NCBI RefSeq assembly: GCF_000382885.1
Contig: NZ_CAVK010000025.1
Location: forward strand, 1 to 44,444
Direction of reading: 5' to 3'
DNA from: Sphingobium indicum BiD32
Lineage (GTDB): Bacteria > Pseudomonadota > Alphaproteobacteria > Sphingomonadales > Sphingomonadaceae
Length of the DNA stretch: 44,444 nt
Every line of letters starts with the position of its first letter. Position 1 is the first letter of the stretch. The position numbers and the translations under genes were made by a program. Positions 32,956 through 39,963 of this stretch are shown one piece after another. The notes below the pieces were generated by a model. That model searched no databases. It saw only the letters and a program-made list of their open reading frames with translations, and was not told the origin of the DNA.

Positions 32956-33927
32956 ATGCGACGGCTTGGCTGTATCATCTTGGCTGTCGGCCTGGCCGTT
33001 GCGGCCTTCATCGCCTTCCGCTTCGTGGTGGGCTGGACCGAGCAAGGCCCGGCGAAACAGGATATCAGCATCGTCGTGCCGGACGGGGCGACGCTGTCGG
33101 ATGCGGCGGTGCTGCTCAAGCGTTCGGGCGCGGTGCTGTCGGCGGACGCTTTCCTGACGCGGGCGAAGATATTTGGTGGCGGCACGTCGATCAAGGCGGG
33201 CGAGTTCGTCATCCCCGCCGGTGCCAGCAACAGCGATATCCTCTCGATCCTGCAGGGCGGCAAGACGCTCACCCGTCTGATCACCATCCCCGAAGGCATG
33301 CCGTCGATCCTGGTGCATGAGCGGCTGATGGCGAACGACCAACTGACCGGCGACATCCCGGTGCCGGAGGAGGGCAGCGTGCTTCCCGACAGCTACGCCT
33401 TCGACAAGGGTGAGCGCCGTGCGGCGGTGCTGGCGCGGATGCAGGCGGCGATGACCAAGGAACTGGCCAAGCTATGGGCCGAACGCGCGCCGAACACGGT
33501 CGCCAAGAGCCCGCGAGAGGCGATCATCCTGGCCAGCATCGTCGAAAAGGAAACGGCCCTACCGTCCGAACGGCAGATGGTCGCGGGCGTCTATGGCAAC
33601 CGGCTGCGCACCAATATGATGCTGCAGGCTGATCCCACGATCATCTACCCGATCACGCGCGGCAAGCCGCTGGGCCGTCGCATCCGCAAATCGGAAATCG
33701 CGGCGGTGAACGATTACAATACCTATGCGATGGTTGGCCTGCCCAAGGGGCCGATCGCCAATCCGGGTCGACTGTCGATCGCCGCCGTGCTCCATCCGGC
33801 GCAGACCAAGGCACTCTATTTCGTCGCGGACGGCAAGGGCGGGCATATCTTTGCCGATACCTACCAGCAGCATAATGAAAATGTGCGCAAATGGTTCGAG
33901 ATCAGGCGCGCGCGGGGGGAACTGTAA
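32956..33927 (+). CDS. mltG: Endolytic peptidoglycan transglycosylase MltG
   Basis: A 323-residue inner-membrane lytic transglycosylase thought to end glycan-strand synthesis. It has one N-terminal helix (CIILAVGLAVAAFIAFRFVV), a LysM-like region (about 37-105) and the YceG domain. The catalytic Glu197 lies in ASIVEKET, followed by QADPTIIYPIT. Its place after fabF is the usual one. REP-like palindromes follow the stop. Confidence 0.96.
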   Translation: MRRLGCIILAVGLAVAAFIAFRFVVGWTEQGPAKQDISIVVPDGATLSDAAVLLKRSGAVLSADAFLTRAKIFGGGTSIKAGEFVIPAGASNSDILSILQGGKTLTRLITIPEGMPSILVHERLMANDQLTGDIPVPEEGSVLPDSYAFDKGERRAAVLARMQAAMTKELAKLWAERAPNTVAKSPREAIILASIVEKETALPSERQMVAGVYGNRLRTNMMLQADPTIIYPITRGKPLGRRIRKSEIAAVNDYNTYAMVGLPKGPIANPGRLSIAAVLHPAQTKALYFVADGKGGHIFADTYQQHNENVRKWFEIRRARGEL

Positions 33928-33932
33928 CGCCA

Positions 33933-34037
33933 CCGTCATCCTGACGACCCGAAGGGCAGCGTAGCTAATGTCAGGATCGAGGGCATCATTGGGCAGCGCG
34001 GGCTAGCCTCGATCCCGGATCAAGTCCGGGATGACGG
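33933..34037. repeat. Paired REP-like units (GTCATCC/GGATGAC family)
   Basis: Two units lie head to head between mltG and the membrane protein gene. Unit 1 is 33933-33982 (GTCATCCTGAC ... GTCAGGATCGAGG). Unit 2 is 34007-34037 (CCTCGATCCCGGATC ... CCGGGATGACGG). Each is self-complementary and the two are inverted relative to each other. The outer GTCATCC...GGATC frame is shared with the repeat at 36180-36267. Confidence 0.8.
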
Positions 34038-34041
34038 CGGT

Positions 34042-34461
34042 TTACCCCAACACCCCTCTGGCCTTCATCGCCCGCGCGTACAGCAGTTGCGCAACCCCGG
34101 CGACGAAGATCAGCGCAGGCACCAGCACCGCGTCCCATCCCTCGACCGCCAGCATGTCGGTCGCCAGGAAATTCTGTGCAAACAACAGGATGATCGCCGC
34201 CAGCGACAGCGCATAGACAGGCACCGCCAGCGCCTTCTTCAACAGCAGCAACACCGCCCCCAATGTGCCCGCGCCCACGGCGACCCCGAATACCACCCAG
34301 ACCCAGCCGGGCATCTGGCCATAGACCCGCGCTCTATCGGGCGCGGTTCTGGCGAGGGCATCCATGTCCATCGCATATTGGGCGGCGAAGGACATATCGC
34401 CCAGCAAATTCCACGCCAGCGCGGCAAGACCGATGGCCAGGAAAGAACGCGGTGTCGGCAT
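34042..34461 (-). CDS. Four-helix membrane protein, paralog A
   Basis: A 139-residue integral membrane protein with four hydrophobic helices. I do not recognise a characterised family. Helix 1 contains WNLLGDMSFAAQY, an extracytoplasmic MPGWVWVVFG loop leads into helix 2, and the end reads LLYARAMKARGVLG. It is clearly homologous along its length to the next upstream gene on the same strand, and has the same length. No active-site motif is visible beyond these shared aromatic and acidic positions. GGAAAGGA lies just upstream of the ATG. Confidence 0.82.
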   Translation of the reverse strand: MPTPRSFLAIGLAALAWNLLGDMSFAAQYAMDMDALARTAPDRARVYGQMPGWVWVVFGVAVGAGTLGAVLLLLKKALAVPVYALSLAAIILLFAQNFLATDMLAVEGWDAVLVPALIFVAGVAQLLYARAMKARGVLG

Positions 34462-34532
34462 GGGACCAGTCCTTTCCTGCGGCTTCCCGCGCTGGCGCTC
34501 AAGCGATTTCCAATCGGATCAACCGCTCCAAG

Positions 34533-34952
34533 TCAGCGCAGCACGCCCTTGCCCACCAGATTGCGGGCATAGAGGAGTTGCACGATGGCCATCACGACGA
34601 TGAAGGCGGGGAAGGCCAGCACGGACGGTCCCTTTACCGCCAGCAGATCGGTGCCAAGGAAGGTGTAGCCGAACTGCACGATCACCGCGATGAGCGAAAT
34701 CAGGAACAGGGTCGCGGCGGCGGCCTTTTTCATCAGCAGCAGGATCGCCCCCAGCGTGCCTGCGCCCACGGCAATGGCGTAAGCGATCCAGACCCATGAC
34801 GGCATGGTCGCGAACGCCTGCGCGGTGGTCGGATCGCTCTTGGCCAATTCGGTCAGGTCGGCGGTATATTGCATGACGAAGGCAGCCAGCCCCATCAGGT
34901 TCCACAGCAGCAATATGATGACAATGATGGTGAAATATCGTGATATGTTCAT
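34533..34952 (-). CDS. Four-helix membrane protein, paralog B
   Basis: A 139-residue paralog of the preceding entry. Shared landmarks are WNLMGLAAFVMQY in helix 1, MPSWVWIAYAIAVGAGTLGA, a FLGTDLLAVKG segment between helices 3 and 4 and LLYARNLVGKGVLR at the end. GGGAGGG lies 7-13 bases before the ATG. The two copies are 71 bases apart, transcribed in the same direction with B first, and look like an old tandem duplication. Function is unknown. Confidence 0.82.
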   Translation of the reverse strand: MNISRYFTIIVIILLLWNLMGLAAFVMQYTADLTELAKSDPTTAQAFATMPSWVWIAYAIAVGAGTLGAILLLMKKAAAATLFLISLIAVIVQFGYTFLGTDLLAVKGPSVLAFPAFIVVMAIVQLLYARNLVGKGVLR

Positions 34953-35061
34953 GATCCAATCCCTCCCTCTTATGGCGTGTCCCGTTGCAGGGCCGCCGTT
35001 GACCGATCATATACTTGTTGCAGACCGCGCGGAAGCGGCGAGACCATTAAGGACATGAACC

Positions 35062-35601
35062 ATGCTGGGACGATCCGTACCGAATGTAATCCTCAAGACT
35101 CGCGTGCGCGACGAGAGCGTGGAGGGGCCGAACCCGTTTCGCTGGCAGGACGTCCAGACTGGCGATCTGTTCGCGGGCAGGCGGGTGGTGGTGTTTTCAC
35201 TCCCCGGCGCCTTCACCCCGACCTGTTCGACCGAACAATGCCCGGCATTCGAGCGCAGCTATGATGATTTCAAGGCGCTGGGCGTGGACGATGTCTATTG
35301 CATATCGGTCAACGACGCCTTCGTCATGTTTCAGTGGGGCAAGCAACTGGGGTTGCAGAAGGTCAAGCTGTTGCCCGACGGGTCGGGCGACTTCACCCGT
35401 CGCATGGGGATGCTGATCAAGAAAAATCATCTCGGCTTTGGCGACCGCAGCTGGCGTTATGCGATGGTGGTGGACGACGGCAAGATCGTCGGCTGGTTCG
35501 AGGAACCGGGGATCAACGACATTGGCGCAGATGAAGATCCCTATGGCGAAACCATGCCCGAACCGGTGCTGGACTGGCTGAAGGCGCATCCTGCCGGGTG
35601 A
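35062..35601 (+). CDS. Peroxiredoxin (Prx5/AhpE-like thioredoxin-fold)
   Basis: A 179-residue thiol peroxidase of the Prx5 type. The peroxidatic Cys55 lies in PGAFTPTCS with Cys60 and Cys80 as possible resolving residues. GKQLGLQKVKLLPDGSGDFT and SWRYAMVVDDGKI are family segments. Prx5 enzymes reduce hydrogen and organic peroxides in the cytosol with thioredoxin or glutaredoxin. Its stop overlaps the next GTG start by GTGA. Confidence 0.92.
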   Translation: MLGRSVPNVILKTRVRDESVEGPNPFRWQDVQTGDLFAGRRVVVFSLPGAFTPTCSTEQCPAFERSYDDFKALGVDDVYCISVNDAFVMFQWGKQLGLQKVKLLPDGSGDFTRRMGMLIKKNHLGFGDRSWRYAMVVDDGKIVGWFEEPGINDIGADEDPYGETMPEPVLDWLKAHPAG

Positions 35602-36101
35602 GTGCGCCGATTATCGTCAGCGCCTTGATGGGCGCGGCGGACTTTGCCTGGGCGGATGGACTGCGCCGCGCGCATTTCCCGCCAGAACGCAATATGCTGT
35701 CCGCGCACATCACCCTGTTCCACCATCTGCCGCCCTCTGCATTGGGGGAGGTAGGGGACCGGATCAAGGCGCTGTGCCGGGGCCGCGCACCGGTCGCACG
35801 GCTGAGCGACGTCATGCTGCTGGGGCAGGGGGTGGCCTACCGGATCGACAGCCCGGATCTCATGGCGATGCGCGATGAAATGGCCGACGCCTTCACCGGG
35901 CTTTTGACCCCGCAGGATCAGGCCCGGCCGCGTCTGCATGTCACCGTCCAGAACAAGGTGAAGGCGGCGGAGGCCAAGGCGCTGGCGCAGGCTTTGCGCG
36001 CCGATTTCCAGCCCCGCCCGTTCGTCATTGCCGGGCTTGCCGCCTGGCATTATCGCGGTGGGCCGTGGGAACTGGCGATGAAGGCCAGTTTTCGGGGGTA
36101 G
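35598..36101 (+). CDS. 2'-5' RNA ligase family protein
   Basis: A 167-residue member of the 2H phosphoesterase superfamily. Both His-x-Thr motifs are present: His37 in AHITLF and His114 in LHVTVQ. Spacing and length fit the LigT/ThpR-like group, which has cyclic phosphodiesterase or RNA ligase activity. Exact substrate is unknown. The GTG start overlaps the peroxiredoxin stop, so the two are translationally coupled. Confidence 0.87.
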   Translation: MSAPIIVSALMGAADFAWADGLRRAHFPPERNMLSAHITLFHHLPPSALGEVGDRIKALCRGRAPVARLSDVMLLGQGVAYRIDSPDLMAMRDEMADAFTGLLTPQDQARPRLHVTVQNKVKAAEAKALAQALRADFQPRPFVIAGLAAWHYRGGPWELAMKASFRG

Positions 36102-36179
36102 GGGATGCTCCATAATCCTCCCCAGTGATCTCCGCCAAAAGACAGGTTTATCGCATATGAAACCGCCCCTTCCTTCATC

Positions 36180-36267
36180 GTCATCCTGAATTTATTTCAG
36201 GATCCATTTCTCGTCCCAAGCGGCGGATTTTGGGGCACGATGGATGCTGAAATAAATTCAGCATGAC
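36180..36267. repeat. REP-like inverted pair with compensatory changes
   Basis: Two 28-base arms (36180-36207 and 36240-36267) are complementary except at two positions. Each arm is itself a palindrome, CCTGAA-TTTAT-TTCAGG in one and GCTGAA-TAAAT-TTCAGC-type in the other. The differences swap C-G for G-C and keep each hairpin intact. Outer GTCAT and ATCCAT ends are shared with the units at 33933-34037. Confidence 0.85.
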
Positions 36268-36302
36268 GTCGGAGGGACAACGAAAAATCTGATGCAAATT
36301 CC

Positions 36303-36321
36303 CTCCCCCAAAGGGGAGAGG
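36303..36321. repeat. CTCCCC/GGGGAG palindrome
   Basis: CTCCCC (36303-36308) and GGGGAG (36313-36318) form another member of the dispersed family, 10 bases past the ferredoxin reductase stop on the minus strand. Confidence 0.65.
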
Positions 36322-36330
36322 ATTAAGCGC

Positions 36331-37557
36331 TTAAGCCAGCCCGACTTCCTTCAACGGCACGCTGGCGTCGGCCAGTTGCGCCTGATCCAGCACCGCGCCG
36401 GACAATACATGGGCGCGGCCCTGGACATAATCCTTGACCATGTTGACGCAATCGAGCGCGATCACCTTGCCGCCCTTCAGATAGACGACGGAAAAGCTGC
36501 GCGCCGCCGGGTCGCCGCGCAGGATCGCCTGATCATAGCCGGTCGAAAGGCCCACGGTCTGGAGTTTCAGATCATATTGGTTCGACCAGAACCATGGCAC
36601 CGCGTCATAGGCTTCTTCCTTGCCCATGATGTGCGCCACGGCGGTCTTGGCCTGGTCATTGGCGTTCTGCACCGATTCCACCCGCATCTGCGCGCCACCG
36701 GCAAAGCGGTTGGCGTGCGCGGCGCAATCGCCCACGGCATAGATGTCGGGCAGGCTGGTGCGGCAATATTCATCCACGTCCACGCCATTGCCACCCGCAG
36801 CGCCAGCCGCGATCAGCGGGCCGGTTTCGGGGATGATGCCGATGCCCACGATCACCATGTCGGTGGCGATCCGCTCACCATCGGCCATCAGCACGGCGGT
36901 CGCCTTACCGTCGGTCACCTCGACACAGTCCATCCGCGCGCCGGTGCGCAGGTCCACGCCATGGGCGCGATGCTCGGCTTCGTAGAAGCGCGACAATTCC
37001 TCACCCGCGACCCGCGCCAGCACCCGGTCGAGCGCTTCCAGGAGCACGACTTTCTTGCCGAATTTGGACAGGACGGCGGCCGCCTCCAGCCCGATATAGC
37101 CACCGCCGATGATCGTCACATGGTTGATGCTGTCGATCTTCGCCATCATCGCATCGACATCGTCGCGGCGGCGCACGGCATGGACATTGGCGGCGTCCGC
37201 GCCATTGCAGGTCAGCATCCGGGGGTTGCCGCCGGTGCACCAGATCAGCTTGCCATAGCCGATTTCCTCGTCACCTGCGGTTACGAACTTGCCGACCGCA
37301 TCGACGCTCTTGACCCGGCGGCCAAGCAGCATGTCGATATTGCGTTCGGGCCAGAAGGTGGCCGGGCGGATCAGGATGCGGTCGAAGCTCTTGTCGCCCG
37401 CAAAATATTCCTTGGACAGCGGCGGACGCTCATAGGGCGGGTCCTTTTCGTCGCCGATCATCGCGACCGAGCCTTCAAAGCCCGACTGGCGCAGGGAAAT
37501 CGCCGCCTGCGCCCCCGCATGGCCTGCGCCCACGATCAACACGTCATAATAGCTCAT
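36331..37557 (-). CDS. Ferredoxin/rubredoxin reductase (FAD, NAD(P)H)
   Basis: A 408-residue flavoprotein of the class that passes electrons from NAD(P)H to a [2Fe-2S] ferredoxin or rubredoxin, often serving monooxygenases. The FAD motif is [17 protein letters not shown], the NAD motif [20 protein letters not shown], and the second FAD segment [10 protein letters not shown]. The [12 protein letters not shown] stretch is typical of this family. Start ATG 37557 matches the FAD motif at residue 7. No ferredoxin or P450 gene is in the window. Confidence 0.92.
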   Translation of the reverse strand: MSYYDVLIVGAGHAGAQAAISLRQSGFEGSVAMIGDEKDPPYERPPLSKEYFAGDKSFDRILIRPATFWPERNIDMLLGRRVKSVDAVGKFVTAGDEEIGYGKLIWCTGGNPRMLTCNGADAANVHAVRRRDDVDAMMAKIDSINHVTIIGGGYIGLEAAAVLSKFGKKVVLLEALDRVLARVAGEELSRFYEAEHRAHGVDLRTGARMDCVEVTDGKATAVLMADGERIATDMVIVGIGIIPETGPLIAAGAAGGNGVDVDEYCRTSLPDIYAVGDCAAHANRFAGGAQMRVESVQNANDQAKTAVAHIMGKEEAYDAVPWFWSNQYDLKLQTVGLSTGYDQAILRGDPAARSFSVVYLKGGKVIALDCVNMVKDYVQGRAHVLSGAVLDQAQLADASVPLKEVGLA

Positions 37558-37649
37558 TGGCCCGCTATCCTCTTTATCCCCGTTGCGCCGCTGATTGGCG
37601 CGCTTTGCCGGTGGTGGCAAGGGGGGATATGCGGCTATCCCGGCCAAAA

Positions 37650-37675
37650 GGGCGCGGCAAATGCTCGCCGCGCCC
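37650..37675 (-). terminator. Terminator after the nitrate-transporter remnant
   Basis: GGGCGCGGC (37650-37658) pairs with GCCGCGCCC (37667-37675). On the minus strand it is followed by TTTT. It lies just past the stop of the remnant and upstream of the ferredoxin reductase. Confidence 0.75.
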
Positions 37676-37691
37676 CCTTATGTCGCATGGA

Positions 37692-38240
37692 TCAGGCGGC
37701 GCGGCCGACCGTCGGGTTGCGATAGCGTTCGTGCAGGAAATGCACCACCGCATGACGCGCGGCGGCATATTCGGCCATGTCGAGCGCCTTGAGCCGATCG
37801 CGCGGGCGGGCCATGGCAACGGCATGATCCTCGCCAATGCGCGCGGCCGGGCCGTTGGTCATCATGACGACGCGGTCGGCCAGCAGCACGGCTTCATCGA
37901 CATCGGGGTTGATCCCGCCCGCCGCCAGCCAGTAGCGCAGCCACAAATCATGGGTGCCGCCGGGGAAGGTCATGACCATGGCGATCTTCTTGCCCGCGCC
38001 CTTGCGCTGCGCGATCACGTCCTTCATCGACGCGGCATTGATCCCGGCCTTGGCCGCCATATAGTCTTTCGACACCGAAATGCCCTGACCATTGACGTTC
38101 AGCCGCGCCAGGATGTTCATCGGCGTCTGCTTGGCCGACACGCCCAGCGACAGGAAATAGGCCATCGGCGTCAGCAGATGCGCGCCGTCAATGCCGGCGC
38201 TGCCCGATCCCAACACCAGATTGTCGCGGGTCGCGCGCCC
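37692..38240 (-). pseudogene. Chimeric nitrate ABC transporter remnant (nrtA fused to nrtD)
   Basis: An open frame of about 175 codons made of two unrelated pieces. The first 110 or so residues match the interior of a NrtA/CmpA-type substrate-binding protein (DNLVLGSGSAGIDGAHLLTP, then FPGGTHDLWLRYWLAAGGINP). The remainder matches the C-terminal end of a NrtD/SsuB-type ATPase (DEAVLLADRVVMMTNGPAAR, then PRDRLKALDMAEYAAARHAV). The join near 37894-37905 keeps the frame. The N-terminus of NrtA, the permease and the Walker motifs are missing. No ribosome site precedes the GTG at 38216. It is a deletion remnant, not a working transporter. Confidence 0.8.
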
Positions 38241-38279
38241 CGCGGGCGATTATTTCAGCGCGTCAAGCGCCGCCTTGAC

Positions 38280-39608
38280 CTAGCGTGCAGCGGCCAGGAT
38301 CACCCGTTGCGCCAGGTCCGAGCCTTCGGGCAAAGCCGCGACCATTACCAGCGTCCCGTCCGGCTCGCGCCGTGCCACAACGATCGCCAGCCCGTCCGCA
38401 TCGGTGGCCAGCGCTTGCGGATCGATCGCGGTGGCGGCCTTCATCGCGCTGCGGGCATTTTCGCGCTTGTCCGGGCGCGACGGGGCTTCGGCCCGGCGCA
38501 GCGCCCGCTCGTCGCGCACCAACGCCTTGAGGCCGCCGGCATAGGCCGACAGATGGTCGGCCAACATGCCCACGCCCAGGCCCAAGGCCCAGCCATGGTC
38601 GAGCGCGGTCGCATATTCGGTGATCCGGGTTTTGTCATATGCGGCGCCGAAAACCAGCTTGATGATCGCGGTCATCGGGCTGCGCGCCTGCACCTTGATG
38701 CCGCAATCGGCCAGCAGTTCTGCATAGTCGTCGGGCCGGACCTGCGCCACCAGCGCGAAATCATAGGCCAGGCCAATCGCGCGATAGAGCGCGGCATGGC
38801 TGCGCGCCTCGCTGGTGCGGACCTGATCGGCGCCGTCGCGCGCCAGCGCCAGCCAGTCGGCCAGCGGTGCGTCCTCGGTCGGGCTTTCCATGCCGGACAG
38901 GTCCAGCGGTTCTTCGTCGAACGAGGCGACGGGCGTAGGCACGGCAGGGGGCAGGGGAGCAGGATCGACCGTCTCGCCGCCCGCCGGACCATCGGCCCAT
39001 ACCGGTACATCCGTTTGCGTCGGCATGGCGTTGGCCAGCGCTGCGCTGACCTCCATTTCCAGCGCCTGCCGTTCGTCGCGGCTGGCCAGTTCCTTCCAGT
39101 TGATCACGCCGAACACGAAATCGATCGTCTCGTCATCGGACGAAAAGGGCATCAATATGCCGCGATACAATATCTCCGCATCGCGCTGGTTGACGAATTC
39201 CGCTTCAAATCCGATCGGCGCGGCATTGGCGACGATCTGGAGATAATGGTCGGTCAGCCGCGACAGCAGCGATCGCGCAGGCACATCGTTGATATAGCCG
39301 ATGCTCCCGTCAATCTCGCACTCCTGCCGCAAGGCGGTGCCCAGATAGACGATGGCCGGATTGTCGAGACCGGTGGAAAAATCCAGCAACACGCTGTGCG
39401 GGCCAAAATCCTCCAGCTGATCAGGCGCCAGATCCTCGATCGATGGCAGCGCACGGTCACCCAGCAGCGACGCCCAATAATTATAGGCGCGCACCTGCAT
39501 CCGTCGTTCGTCCGACACCACCGTCAGCGGTGCGTCGATCGCCGCATCCTCGACATAATCGAAGTCGTCCTGGTCGTTGGCGACGTCATGCCCCCGCAGA
39601 GTGTCCAT
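38280..39608 (-). CDS. PAS-domain protein, function unknown
   Basis: A 442-residue cytosolic protein. Residues about 25-190 form a PAS-like sensor domain (RMQVRAYNYWASLLGDRALP, then FGVINWKELASRDERQALEM) of the type found in proteobacterial PAS regulators. A Pro-rich linker (210-245) precedes a helical C-terminal domain with no catalytic motif that I recognise. ATG 39608 is preferred over a TTG at 39632. The stop is TAG (38282-38280), and the same frame continues nine codons (VKAALDALK) to a TAA, so the C-terminus may have been shortened by a nonsense change. Signal and output are unknown. Confidence 0.8.
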   Translation of the reverse strand: MDTLRGHDVANDQDDFDYVEDAAIDAPLTVVSDERRMQVRAYNYWASLLGDRALPSIEDLAPDQLEDFGPHSVLLDFSTGLDNPAIVYLGTALRQECEIDGSIGYINDVPARSLLSRLTDHYLQIVANAAPIGFEAEFVNQRDAEILYRGILMPFSSDDETIDFVFGVINWKELASRDERQALEMEVSAALANAMPTQTDVPVWADGPAGGETVDPAPLPPAVPTPVASFDEEPLDLSGMESPTEDAPLADWLALARDGADQVRTSEARSHAALYRAIGLAYDFALVAQVRPDDYAELLADCGIKVQARSPMTAIIKLVFGAAYDKTRITEYATALDHGWALGLGVGMLADHLSAYAGGLKALVRDERALRRAEAPSRPDKRENARSAMKAATAIDPQALATDADGLAIVVARREPDGTLVMVAALPEGSDLAQRVILAAAR

Positions 39609-39796
39609 CCGGTCGGTCCCTATTTCAGGCAAATTCTACCTCTTTGGGACTCGACAGTGGCACCGGATGGTAAATTTGCCGTAAAGATGGTGCCGATCAA
39701 CGCCCCGTCCGCCGCGCTGCCTGCAAAAAGACCGACCCGACAATGCAATTGCCCGCTTGTCCTCCGGCCCAACCACTGTTATCTGCCCGCCGCAAC
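39609..39796. other. Intergenic region before tRNA-Thr
   Basis: This 188-base stretch lies between the PAS gene (minus) and the tRNA (plus) and should carry both promoters. I see no gene and no clear repeat in it. Confidence 0.4.
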
Positions 39797-39872
39797 GCCG
39801 CTTTAGCTCAGTTGGTAGAGCATCGCATTCGTAATGCGGGGGTCACAGGTTCGAGTCCTGTAAGCGGCACCA
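39797..39872 (+). tRNA. tRNA-Thr (anticodon CGT)
   Basis: A 76-base cloverleaf. The acceptor GCCGCTT pairs with AAGCGGC, followed by A and an encoded CCA. The D arm is GCTC-AGTTGGTAG-AGC, the anticodon loop TTCGTAA on a TCGCA/TGCGG stem, and the T arm ACAGG-TTCGAGT-CCTGT. CGT reads ACG threonine codons. No integrase or att duplication is visible next to it. Confidence 0.96.
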
Positions 39873-39923
39873 TTTTCCGGCCCTGACCGCCGGATTCTCC
39901 CAAATTCAACGCTTCATACGCTT

Positions 39924-39956
39924 GCCCGCGCCGGAGCCTCTCGCCCCGGCGCGGGC
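39924..39956. terminator. GC-rich hairpin between tRNA-Thr and the TonB receptor gene
   Basis: GCCCGCGCCGG (39924-39934) pairs perfectly with CCGGCGCGGGC (39946-39956). It stands between two converging units and could end both, but no T-run follows on either strand. Confidence 0.5.
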
Positions 39957-39963
39957 CGCTTGA

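Noticed and set aside
31485..33356. 623-codon open frame opposite fabF and mltG
   Set aside because: Covers two well-identified genes on the other strand and has shadow composition.
33933..36267. CRISPR-like repeats
   Set aside because: Units are palindromic, few, unevenly spaced and differ in their cores; no spacers and no cas genes.
37557..39806. 749-codon plus-strand open frame over the PAS gene and nrt remnant
   Set aside because: Long only because of codon bias on the other strand; rich in His, Arg and Gln with no family resemblance. The PAS domain is readable on the minus strand.
39797..39872. tRNA-Thr as an integration site of a genomic island
   Set aside because: No integrase, no repeated tRNA end and no change of gene content style next to it.
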